Assembly: GCF_004118325.1 (NCBI RefSeq)
Contig: NZ_RDFA01000001.1
Location: 294,424 to 358,423, forward strand
Source of the DNA: Halorientalis pallida
Lineage (GTDB): Archaea > Halobacteriota > Halobacteria > Halobacteriales > Haloarculaceae
Direction: 5' to 3'
DNA length: 64,000 nucleotides
Shown piece by piece: positions 32,686-41,700 of this stretch; position 1 is the first letter of the stretch, and each line of letters starts with the position of its first letter. Both the position numbers and the translations under genes were made by a program. Below the pieces are notes generated by a model, which had not been told where the DNA came from, made no database searches, and was given only the letters and a program-made list of their open reading frames with translations.

Positions 32686-33914
32686 GTCGGAGCACCACTG
32701 GTAGCGACGCCGCCGGCGCGTTCGACGACGAGGCGGTCCTGCTGGTCGGCCACGGCTCCCGGCGCGAGAAATCCAACGAGCAGGTCCGCGACCTGGCGGT
32801 CGCCCTCGAAGAGCGGCTGGGCGTGCCCGTCGACGCGGGCTTTCTCGAACTCGCCGAACCGGCGATTCCCGAGGCCATCGCGGGACTGGCGGGCGCTGTC
32901 TCGGAAGTCACGGTCGTCCCGCTCTCGCTGTTCGCGGCGAGTCACGTCAAAAACGACGTGCCGCTGGCAGTCCAGCAGGCCCGGGCGGAACACGACGGGC
33001 TGACCGTCAACAACGGCGCACACCTCGGGATTCACCCCGCCATCGTCGACCTGCTGGACGACCGCGCGGCGGCCGTCGAAGCCGAACTCGGCGTCGACCG
33101 GACCGAAGACGACGTCCTCGCCGTCGTCTGTGCCCGGGGGTCCAGCGACCCCGACGCCAACGGCGACGTGCACAAACTCGCCCGCCTGCTCGACGAGGGG
33201 CGCGACTTCGCCCGCGTGGAGGCCTCGTTCATCGGTGTGACCGAACCCGTGCTGGACGAATCCTTGCACGGGGTCGCCAAGCATCGCCCCGACGCGGTGG
33301 TCGTGATCCCGTACATGCTGGGCGACGGCGTGTTGACCCAGCGCATTCGAGACTCGGCCGACGAGTTCGACGACGAGTATCCCTACGTCGACGCGGCGGC
33401 GGGCGACCCGCTGGGCACGGACTCACGATTGCTGGACGTGCTGGGCGACCGCTGGCAGGAGGCCCGGAGCGGGAGCGTCGAGATGTCCTGTGACACCTGC
33501 AAGTACAAGGTCGAACTCGACGGCTACGAGGAAGACGTGGGCGGCGCGCGGGCCATGCTCCGCGCCCTGACCCACCAGGAGACCCACGCCGACCGCGAGG
33601 ACGTGGCCGACGATCCGCACGTCCACGACGCACCCGAGAAACACGTCGCGGTCTGTACGAACCAGACCTGCGCCGCCGACGGCGCACCGGCCGTCCTCGA
33701 ACGCCTCCGTCAGGCCGTCCGAGACTCCGAGGAGTGCGACGCGCGCGTCACCCGATCCTCCTGTCTCGGCCGCTGTGGCGAGGGGCCAATGGTCGCCGTC
33801 TATCCGGACGGCGTCTGGTACGGCGACGCCGACGAGGACGACGCCGACCGCATCGTCTCGTCCCACCTCGACCGGGACCGCATCGTGTCCGACCTCGTCG
33901 ATCAGACGCTGTGA
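32682..33914 (+). CDS. cbiX: Sirohydrochlorin cobaltochelatase fused to a ferredoxin-like domain
   Basis: The 410-residue protein has two CbiX halves: VLLVGHGSRREKS with His24 (the metal-insertion base), and a second chelatase-like half (VCARGSSDPDANGDV, about 147). A CDTC motif (near residue 269) follows, then a C-terminal 2Fe-2S-type thioredoxin-like domain (VCTNQTCAADG, SSCLGRCGEGP, about 325-385). The chelatase inserts cobalt early into sirohydrochlorin. Start GTG 32682 overlaps the preceding stop. It is complete and in the operon. Confidence 0.9.
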   Translation: MSRSTTGSDAAGAFDDEAVLLVGHGSRREKSNEQVRDLAVALEERLGVPVDAGFLELAEPAIPEAIAGLAGAVSEVTVVPLSLFAASHVKNDVPLAVQQARAEHDGLTVNNGAHLGIHPAIVDLLDDRAAAVEAELGVDRTEDDVLAVVCARGSSDPDANGDVHKLARLLDEGRDFARVEASFIGVTEPVLDESLHGVAKHRPDAVVVIPYMLGDGVLTQRIRDSADEFDDEYPYVDAAAGDPLGTDSRLLDVLGDRWQEARSGSVEMSCDTCKYKVELDGYEEDVGGARAMLRALTHQETHADREDVADDPHVHDAPEKHVAVCTNQTCAADGAPAVLERLRQAVRDSEECDARVTRSSCLGRCGEGPMVAVYPDGVWYGDADEDDADRIVSSHLDRDRIVSDLVDQTL

Positions 33915-33929
33915 TCGACACCAACAATC

Positions 33930-34301
33930 ATGAGCTGTGACGAACTCGAAGCCCTGCGACTGGGCGTCATGACGGCACTCGGCATCGGCGACGAAAGCAC
34001 GCGCGAACACGCGCGGAACGAACTGGAGGGGAGCATGGAGGGGCCCATCGAGGCGCTCGCCAACGCGGAGACGTTACCGGAGATCGAACGGCACCTCGAT
34101 GCCGCCCTCGTCGACCTCGAGGAGGAGGTCGCGCGGATGGACCCCGACGACCCCGAGTACGACTACACACGGGGTCGGCTCGTGGCCGTCCGTGACGCCG
34201 AGCGGGCGATCCACCGGCTGACCCAGCAGGCCGAGAGTGTCCTCGGCGGCTTCGGCGAAGCCCACCATCACCTCCACGAGGCGTTCCCGGTCGATGAGTA
34301 G
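33930..34301 (+). CDS. DUF3209 family protein
   Basis: The 123-residue acidic, helical protein begins MSCDELEALRLGVMTALGI, the DUF3209 start. Two His-containing helices at the C-terminus (AHHHLHEAF) could bind metal, perhaps cobalt. The family lies in haloarchaeal cobalamin clusters. The next gene starts inside its last codons (8-nt overlap), so they are coupled. Confidence 0.75.
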   Translation: MSCDELEALRLGVMTALGIGDESTREHARNELEGSMEGPIEALANAETLPEIERHLDAALVDLEEEVARMDPDDPEYDYTRGRLVAVRDAERAIHRLTQQAESVLGGFGEAHHHLHEAFPVDE

Positions 34302-35514
34302 TCTCGGCCGCCGAACAGCATCGCTCGGGGAGATCGAACCGGCCGGCTCGCGCCACCTGGGCAAACGGTCGGCCGTGGCGCTCGCCGGCGACACAGTACT
34401 CGTCGGCACGGGAAGCGGCGACCTCCGTGCGTTCGACCGCGACCTGCGTCCGAACTGGACCGACAGCGGCAGCGAGACCTGCGACGGGCGCCTCGTGTCC
34501 ATCGATACCTTCGAGGGCACGGCAATCGTCGGCGAACGCGGTCCCTCGGGGGCTGTCCGGTGTCACGGCCTGAACTCGGGGGACCTGCAGTGGCGCTACG
34601 AGACGGCCACGGACGTGGGCGACCCACAGGAGGAGACGCGATTTCTCCTGCCGTTCGTCGCCGACGTGGTGGCGGGCGACGAGCGAGTCTACGTCGCGGC
34701 GCGGCGGTACGAACGTTGCGACGACGGCCGAACGTTCCACAGCGTCGTCTACGCGTTCGATCCCGACGGTACCGTCGCCTGGCGGTATCGGGCGGACGCC
34801 TCCCCGATCAGTCTCGCGGTTCGGGACAGTCGTGTTGCAGTTGCTTACAACCGGTGTCCCGGCGACCACCAGTGCGGGCTGGTCGTCCTGGACCGCGAGT
34901 CCGGCGACGAGCGCACGACCTGGGACCCCGGGACCGACGGCGGACGACGGGTCGGCGACGTCTCCCTGCTCGACGACGGGATCGTCGTCGCGAGTCACGG
35001 CGACTACTGCGGGTACCTGCTGAACGACGACGGGAGCCACCGCTGGTGCGTTCCGCTGGCGACGCCCGAGACGGTCGACGGCGAGCGGGTCTACGCCTAC
35101 CCGAACCACGTCCACGCCACGTCGGCGGGCGCAGTCTTCGTGACCGGCAACACCTACCCCGAGGAGGGTCGCGAGACCGAGGCGCGACACCCGAACGAGC
35201 ACACGGCAGTCGGAGTCACGCTCGACGGTGAGGGCGCCTGGCGCGAACCCGTCGGCGGGTTCGCGACCGGGATCGGGACCGCAGGCGGCCGGGTCGCCGT
35301 GCCCAGCGCACAGCACTTCCGGGACCGCGACGCCGCGGGGCACGGCCTGGAGGTATTCGAGGTGGCCGACGGTTCGGTATCGACCCGCGACGCCGACGGT
35401 GTACTCACGGCCGCGGCGCTCGACGGGGAGCGCGTGGTCGCTATCGAAGAACCGGTCGCCTATCACGACGAAAACGACGTTCGTGGAGAGTACCGGTTGC
35501 TCGTCGAGAGTTGA
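34294..35514 (+). CDS. PQQ-like beta-propeller protein of the cobalamin cluster
   Basis: The 406-residue protein consists of repeated propeller blades (ALAGDTVLVGTGSGDLRAFDRD, VYAFDPDGTVAWRYRAD, VVLDRESGDERTTWD, GYLLNDDGSHRWCV), with no signal peptide or Cys cluster, so it stays cytoplasmic. It is the last gene of the operon and overlaps DUF3209 by 8 nt. A scaffold or metallochaperone-like role in cobalt handling is possible; the family is not characterised, to my knowledge. Confidence 0.72.
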   Translation: MSSLGRRTASLGEIEPAGSRHLGKRSAVALAGDTVLVGTGSGDLRAFDRDLRPNWTDSGSETCDGRLVSIDTFEGTAIVGERGPSGAVRCHGLNSGDLQWRYETATDVGDPQEETRFLLPFVADVVAGDERVYVAARRYERCDDGRTFHSVVYAFDPDGTVAWRYRADASPISLAVRDSRVAVAYNRCPGDHQCGLVVLDRESGDERTTWDPGTDGGRRVGDVSLLDDGIVVASHGDYCGYLLNDDGSHRWCVPLATPETVDGERVYAYPNHVHATSAGAVFVTGNTYPEEGRETEARHPNEHTAVGVTLDGEGAWREPVGGFATGIGTAGGRVAVPSAQHFRDRDAAGHGLEVFEVADGSVSTRDADGVLTAAALDGERVVAIEEPVAYHDENDVRGEYRLLVES

Positions 35515-35531
35515 GACGGGAGAAGAACCGG

Positions 35532-36323
35532 TCAGTCCGCGGTCACCGGGTCGTCGACGCCCACATCGGTCGCGAACTGTTTTTCGTCTGTCTCGTCGCC
35601 CGCAGCCAGCCAGGCGTGTGTCCCGGCCAGGAGCGTCCAGACCATCGCCTGGCCGAAGACGACCTGGGCGCGGAACGCGGCGACGAACGCGACCGGGAGC
35701 GACTGGGTCGCCGGGTTCGCGGGGAGAACGAACGCGAGGCCGACCAGTGTACAGAACGGCACCGCCGCACCGACGAGCGCGCGGCCTCGTCCGCCGTCGC
35801 GAAGTCCGGTGTAGACGTATCCGGCCAGCAGGCAGGCACTCAATCCGGCGAGCATCAGCCCGGCGTAGAGGGCGAGCCGTGCGTCCGTCGAGAGCGCCTG
35901 CTCGACACCCGGTGGCTGGGGCGGCAAGACGAGCCAGGGCGCACCCGAGACGGTGACGAAGCCGCCGGCCGCCGCGATGGCGCTCTTGGTGGCCCCGGTC
36001 CCCGGAATCGCCGGTTCGAGGAAGTAGAAAGCGAGGCCGAACGTGAGCACGCCGAGCAGGAGGCCCCAGAACACGCCGCCGACGACGCTGATCAGCGGCG
36101 CGGAGACGACGCCGAGAACGCCCGACGCCTCCTGTCCGCCGTGTCCCCCCTCGCCTGCGTGGTGGCCGCCCGAGCCGTCACTGGCGTGGTGGCCGCCGTG
36201 GTCGCCGGCCAGGCCCTCGGCCGCGGCGATCATCGGATTCGCCAGGACGGCGACGAACAGCCCGAGTGCGACGCCTGCGACGAGGCCGGCTTTCAGTCCG
36301 CGCACCAGGTACGACTCGAGCAT
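35532..36323 (-). CDS. cbtA: Cobalt transporter CbtA
   Basis: The 263-residue membrane protein has five or six hydrophobic segments (about 8-34, 72-98, 110-130, 145-170, 180-200, 215-240), with a His-rich loop between the first two (GDHGGHHASDGSGGHHAGEG, about 41-60) that should gather cobalt. It is CbtA of the CbtAB cobalt-uptake pair. Its ATG overlaps the cbtB stop (TGATG), and the pair is convergent with the propeller gene. Confidence 0.88.
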   Translation of the reverse strand: MLESYLVRGLKAGLVAGVALGLFVAVLANPMIAAAEGLAGDHGGHHASDGSGGHHAGEGGHGGQEASGVLGVVSAPLISVVGGVFWGLLLGVLTFGLAFYFLEPAIPGTGATKSAIAAAGGFVTVSGAPWLVLPPQPPGVEQALSTDARLALYAGLMLAGLSACLLAGYVYTGLRDGGRGRALVGAAVPFCTLVGLAFVLPANPATQSLPVAFVAAFRAQVVFGQAMVWTLLAGTHAWLAAGDETDEKQFATDVGVDDPVTAD

Positions 36324-36508
36324 CAGTGACAGGTGATGCCCGCCGCGTGCCGAGCGTTGTGCAGCGAGTCGTGGACCAGTGGCTCCTGCACGAACAGGAG
36401 GGTGAATCCGAGAATCGCGATCAGTGTCAGACCGAGTGCAACCCGCGGCGTGGTCAGCGCCGGCCGCGCCGATTCGATACGTCCGTGAACGGTGTTCGCT
36501 GTCGCCAT
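36323..36508 (-). CDS. cbtB: Cobalt transporter CbtB
   Basis: The 61-residue protein has one hydrophobic helix (about 22-42) followed by VHDSLHNARHAAGITCH, a His/Cys-rich tail typical of CbtB and likely to bind cobalt at the membrane surface. It precedes cbtA and has a promoter region full of GTTGT-type elements. Confidence 0.88.
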   Translation of the reverse strand: MATANTVHGRIESARPALTTPRVALGLTLIAILGFTLLFVQEPLVHDSLHNARHAAGITCH

Positions 36509-36519
36509 AGTAAACTACG

Positions 36520-36549
36520 ATTGTACAACAGCAAGCTTAGTTGTAAAAC
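36520..36549. promoter_or_regulatory. GTTGT-type elements before cbtB
   Basis: GTTGTACAAT (minus strand, 36520-36529, containing the 8-bp palindrome TTGTACAA) and GTTGTAAAAC (plus strand, 36540-36549) lie between cbtB and the chelatase gene end, in an AT-rich window. AAGTTTTACAACTAAG on the minus strand could include the cbtB TATA box. They match the elements at cbiT and at cobN. Confidence 0.45.
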
Positions 36550-36567
36550 TTTCGAGTGCGCCAAATC

Positions 36568-38754
36568 TCAGTTGCGGTCGACGGCGGCGCTCACGCGGTC
36601 GGCCGAAAGCGCCGACAGCGGGACCCGAGTGGCGTCGAGAGTGTCACAGACGAGGTCGGTTACCTCCGCACGGCTCCCGTCGCCGGCGTCGACGACGACG
36701 GTCTCGGCGTCCAGCGTGGCCAGGTCGCGGGCGGCCCCGCGGGTTTCGGCGGTCGGGCTCCCGTCGGCGACGTTGGCCCGGCCGTCGGTGACCAGCACGA
36801 CGACCGCGGCGTCCGGATCGGCGCGGTCCAGCACCGCCCTCGCGGTTCGGAGTCCGTCGGGCAGTGGCGTCCGGTCGCCCGTCGGGAGGTCCTTGAGGTG
36901 GCGGGCCGCACGGGTCACGCTGTCGGTCGGCGGGAGGACCACGTCGGCCTCGTCGCCGGCCACCGCGACGAAGCCCACCTCGTCGCGAGCCTCGTAGGCG
37001 TCCTGCAACAGTTCCAGGACCGTCCCTTTCGCCGTCCGCATCGCGCCCCGCATCGACGCGCTCGCGTCGACGACGAACAGAACCAGCGCCCCAGTATTTC
37101 CAGCCCGGACCGACTGCCGGAGGTCGCGGGACTCCACCGCTGACCCGCCCCGCTGGGCCGCCGCACGGACCGAGGCCGACGCGTCGATACCGTCGTGCCC
37201 GTCCGTCCGGGTCGTCCGCACGCGACCGCCCTCGGCGTCGGGACTCGAGGCCGACTGAGCGCGCGAGCCACCGCGGCTCTCCTCGCCCCGGCCGAGGGGG
37301 TCGGGTGGTGACAGGTCCGGTGCGGCGGCGTCACCGATCTCCGCACGTCGCTGGCCCGGGAGCAATGGCGTGGCCGGCGTCCCGTCTTCCGCCTCGTCTC
37401 CGTCCGAATCGGTCCCAGACTCGGTTTCCTCGGCACCGGGCTCGCCGTCACCGGCCGTATCACCCTCGGCGGTCGGTGACGGTTGCCCGTTCCGGCCGTC
37501 ACCGCCGTCGGGGTGGTCCTGGCCGTCGGAGCGGTCGCCGTCGCCGTCACCGTCGCCGGATCGGTCACCCCCCTGGCCGTCCGCCGGGTCGGTTCCGTCG
37601 GATCGGGGTCCGTCGGCCCGCTCGTCGTCGGCTGTCGGTTCTTCGGAACTCCCCTCGGTGTCGCTTCCCTCGCTCCCGTCGCCGCCCGTCCCGTCCCCGT
37701 CGGCGTCCTCTCCGTCGGCGTCGTCACCGTCGAAGTGATCGTCGAGGACGTCCTCGGGATCCGGGGCGTCCTCGAAGGGTCGGGACTGGAGCCGGTGGGG
37801 GAGCGCCAGCTCGGCGGCCCGGCGCACGTCGGACTCGATCACTCGCGGGCGCCCGTCGAGCGCCGCCAGCGCCCTCGCGGCACGCGCCGTGGCGATGTCT
37901 CCGCGGTGGCCGTCGACGCCCGCGTCGCGGCACAACTCTGCGATGTCGGCCGCGAACTCGTCGGGCAGTACCACGTCCCCGAGAGCGTCACGCGCCCGCC
38001 GGAGTCGGGCCGCGGGGTCGGCGTCCGTATCCGACCCCGGAGGTTCACAGAGCGCCTGGCGGATGATCGCCACGCGGTCCTCGATCTCCCGACAGCCCGT
38101 CACCGTGGCCTGGAGCGCGAAGCGGTCGCGCAACTGCGGTCTGAGGTCGCCCTCCTCGGGATTCATCGTCCCGACGAGCGTGAACTCGGCGGGGTGGCTG
38201 ACGCTCACGCCGTCGCGCTCGACGCGGTTGACCCCGCTGGCCGCCGCGTCGAGCAACACGTCCACCAGGTGATCGTCCAGCAGGTTCACCTCGTCCACGT
38301 AGAGGATTCCGCGGTTGGCCTGCGCCAGCAACCCGGGCTCGAACTCACTGTTACCGTCGAGGGCATCTTCGACCGAGAGCGTCCCGACGACCCGATCCCG
38401 GGTCGCACCCAGCGGGAGCGTGACCAGCGGTACCGGTCGTGTCTCGACCGGCGGATCGTCGCGGTCCCGGCAGTCCGCACACTGCCCGGCGGGGTCCTCG
38501 GGCGGACAGCCGTACGGGCAATCCGCGACCGCCCGTTGCTGGGGGAGGAGACCGGCCAGCGCGCGGACGGCCGTCGACTTGGCCGTCCCCTTCTCCCCGG
38601 ACACGAGCAGTCCGTCGAGGTCGTCGTTCGCCGCGACGACGAGTAAAGCCTGCTTGAACGCCGCCTGCCCGACGATCTCGCCGAACGCCGGCCGATTCGC
38701 GCCACGCTCGGCCCGGGCCTGCGAAGCTTTTTTGCCGTCGCCGTAATCAACCAT
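36568..38754 (-). CDS. ChlI/ChlD-type AAA+ and VWA chelatase subunit
   Basis: The 728-residue protein combines the motor and integrin-like parts of a cobalt/magnesium chelatase. Residues about 25-340 form an AAA+ module (VSGEKGTAKST P-loop, LYVDEVNLLDDHLVD Walker B, and an extra CPYGCPPEDPAGQCADC loop that may bind zinc). An acidic, Asp/Gly-rich linker (about 350-520) separates the VWA domain, with DASASMRGA (about 570) as the MIDAS motif. It should drive ATP-dependent insertion of cobalt with CobN. It is divergent from cobN with 34 nt between ATGs. ATG 38754 is chosen (MVDYGDGKKAS). Confidence 0.88.
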   Translation of the reverse strand: MVDYGDGKKASQARAERGANRPAFGEIVGQAAFKQALLVVAANDDLDGLLVSGEKGTAKSTAVRALAGLLPQQRAVADCPYGCPPEDPAGQCADCRDRDDPPVETRPVPLVTLPLGATRDRVVGTLSVEDALDGNSEFEPGLLAQANRGILYVDEVNLLDDHLVDVLLDAAASGVNRVERDGVSVSHPAEFTLVGTMNPEEGDLRPQLRDRFALQATVTGCREIEDRVAIIRQALCEPPGSDTDADPAARLRRARDALGDVVLPDEFAADIAELCRDAGVDGHRGDIATARAARALAALDGRPRVIESDVRRAAELALPHRLQSRPFEDAPDPEDVLDDHFDGDDADGEDADGDGTGGDGSEGSDTEGSSEEPTADDERADGPRSDGTDPADGQGGDRSGDGDGDGDRSDGQDHPDGGDGRNGQPSPTAEGDTAGDGEPGAEETESGTDSDGDEAEDGTPATPLLPGQRRAEIGDAAAPDLSPPDPLGRGEESRGGSRAQSASSPDAEGGRVRTTRTDGHDGIDASASVRAAAQRGGSAVESRDLRQSVRAGNTGALVLFVVDASASMRGAMRTAKGTVLELLQDAYEARDEVGFVAVAGDEADVVLPPTDSVTRAARHLKDLPTGDRTPLPDGLRTARAVLDRADPDAAVVVLVTDGRANVADGSPTAETRGAARDLATLDAETVVVDAGDGSRAEVTDLVCDTLDATRVPLSALSADRVSAAVDRN

Positions 38755-38760
38755 ACTTGC

Positions 38761-38785
38761 GTTAAGTAAACAGAGGTTTAACAAC
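38761..38785. promoter_or_regulatory. Shared divergent promoter region of the chelatase subunit and cobN
   Basis: GTTAAGTAAAC and GTTTAAC form an interrupted inverted repeat; on the minus strand GTTGTTAAAC (38776-38785) matches the GTTGT elements seen at cbiT and cbtB. The 34-nt gap is too small for two independent TATA boxes with normal spacing, so the sites for the two genes must overlap. Confidence 0.45.
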
Positions 38786-38788
38786 GTT

Positions 38789-41700
38789 ATGCCGAAGATC
38801 GGGTTATACACTGCGACGGAGAACGAACTGGGCGCGGTCCAGCGCGCGGCCGCGGAGGTCGAGAGCGACCTGGTCGTGCGCTCGGACGGGGACCTCGACG
38901 GCGTGGCCGACGTGGACGCGTTCGTGGACGAACTGACGGACGCGACGGCGGTCGTGTTCTGGTTGCACGGGGGTCAGGACAGCATGCCGGGCTACGACCA
39001 CGCCCGCGAGCGACTGGCCGAGGCGGGCGTCCCCCTGATCGTCGAGGCGACCGGCGACGCCTTCGCCGTCGAGGATACGACTGTCGCCAGCGCCGAGCGC
39101 GAACAGGCCTGTGCGTATCTGGAACGGGGCGGCACGGCCAACGTCGCCAACTGCTTGCGCTATCTCACGGCCACCTACGCGACCGACGCCGACCCGGCCT
39201 ACGACGAGCCCGTCGATCTCCCGACGGAAGGTGTCTACCACCCCGATCACCCGGCGGCGAGCTACGACGAACTCGTCGAGACGTTCGATCCGGCCGCGCC
39301 GACCGTCGCCATCTGGTTCTACGAGTCTCACTGGACACACGAGAACACGCACTACGTCGACGCGCAGGTCCGGGCGGTCGAGGCCCAGGGCGCGAACGCG
39401 CTCCCGATCTTCTGTGAACCCGCCACCGACGCCGAGGGCCAGTGGGACGCCGAACGCGTCACCGAGGAGTGGTTGCTCGACGCCCACGGCGAGTCCGTCG
39501 TCGACGCCGTGCTCTCCTCGTTCATGTTCTCGCTGTCGATGGACGAGCGCGGCCGCAGCGCCAGCGACGAGGGCGATTCCGCCGAAGAGGTGTTCCTGGA
39601 TCGGCTGGGTGTCCCCGTGATCCAGACCGTGACGACGATGCGCTCGCGCTCCCGGTACGAGTCGAGCGACACCGGCGTCATGGGGTTCGAACTCGCACTG
39701 TCCGTCGCGCTCCCGGAGTTCGACGGCAACGTCATCACCCACCCGATCAGCGGCAAGGAGCGAACCGACGACACCGCGGACATCGGGAGCGCCCCGAAAC
39801 AGCACTTCCCCATCGACGACCGCGTGGACCACGCCGCCCGCCTGGCGGTCAACTGGGCCGAACTCCGGCACACCCCGAACGCGGACAAGCAGGTCGCCGT
39901 CGTCCTCCACAACTACCCGCCCAGCGACGACGGCATCGGGACCGCCTTCGGGCTGGATAGTCCTGAAAGTACCGTCAACCTGCTGGACGAACTCCGCGCT
40001 CGCGGGTACGACATGGGCGGTCGGTCGCCCCCGGATGGCCAGTCGCTGATCGACGACCTCACCGCGCAGTTGACGCTGGACGACCGCTGGGTCGCCCCCG
40101 AGGACGTGCGGGAACTCTCCGTCGACACGGTGGCCCCGGACCGATACGGCGATTGGTTCGCCGAGAAGGACGAGCGGTTCCGCGAGAACGTGATCGAGGA
40201 GTGGGGCGAGGCCCCGGACCGACCGTTCGCCATCCCGGGCGTCGAGTTCGGGAACGTCCTCGTCACGGTCCAGCCGCCGCGCGGGTTCGGCATGGACCCC
40301 TCGAAGGTGTACCACGACTCCGATCTCCAGCCGCCACACGACTACGTGGCCTTCTACGAGTGGCTCGAGCGGGAGTTCGCCGCCGACGCCGTCGTCCACC
40401 TGGGCACCCACGGCAGTCTGGAGTGGCTCCCCGGCAAGACCGTCGGGCTGGACGGCGAGAGTGCGCCCGATCAGTTGATCGACGCGATTCCGAACGTCTA
40501 TCCCTACATCGTCAACAACCCCGGCGAGGGGACGCAGGCCAAGCGCCGCTCGTACGCGGCCGTCGTCGACTACCTCACGCCGGTGATGAGCAACGCAGGT
40601 ACCTACGACGACCTGGCCGATCTGGAGGAACTGGCCGACCGCTATCGGGAGGCCGGGATGGAGGACGCTCGTACGGACGACGGCGAGGCGCTGGCCGATC
40701 GCATCCGCGAGACGGTCGACGACCTCGATCTATCAGTCGAGTTGGGGATCGCAGGGGAGATCGACGAGAAAGCTGATGTCAGGGGCCCCGACGAGGCTGG
40801 GTCGACGCTCGCGGAGGGCACCGTCGAGGGCGACGAGGTGGACATCGACGCCCTCGTCGAGCGCATCCACGAGTACCTGACCGACGTGAAGACGACCCAG
40901 ATCAGGCTCGGCCTGCACACGATGGGTGAACCACCCGATGGCGACCGACTGACCGAGTATCTGGTCGCGCTCACGCGACTGGACAACCCCGGCGGCCCGA
41001 GCCTCCGGGAGGCCGTCGCGGGCGTGCTGGGCGTCGACTACCAGCGGATGCTCGACGAGCCTGGGACCTACGACGAGGACCTGGGCATGACCTACGCGCA
41101 GGCGGCCGACGAGGTGTACGAGACCAGTCTCGACCTCGTGGGGACGCTGTCCGACCACGAGTTCGACGTGCCCGAGAGCGAACTCGACGACGGGGACAGC
41201 GAGGTCAACATGAACCTACTGGTCGTCGACATCGACCCGCTCGGGGATGCCCGCGCGAACTCGGGCGCACACGAGGACCTCCGCGAGGCGCTGGCGTTCA
41301 TTTGCGAGGAAGCCGCGCCGCGCGTGGCCGGCGCGGAAGAAGAGATTCCCCGCACTGCGGACGCACTGGCCGGCGAGTACGTTCCCCCCGGTGGCTCCGG
41401 CGCGCCGACGCGCGGCGGCGTCGACCTGCTCCCGACCGCGCGAAACTTCTATACCCTCGACCCACGGAAGGTCCCGGCCAAGAGCGCCTGGGACGTCGGG
41501 CGCGAGGTGGCCGACAGCGTGGCCGAACGCCATCTGGAAGACGAGGGCGAGTATCCCGAAGAGATCGGCGTCGTGGCCTGGGGCACCCCGACCGTCCGGA
41601 CGAGGGGGGAGACCATCGCGCAGGTACTCGCACTGATGGGCGTGGAACCCCAGTGGACCGACGCGGGCCGCGTGGACGGCGTGGATCCGATCCCGCTAGA

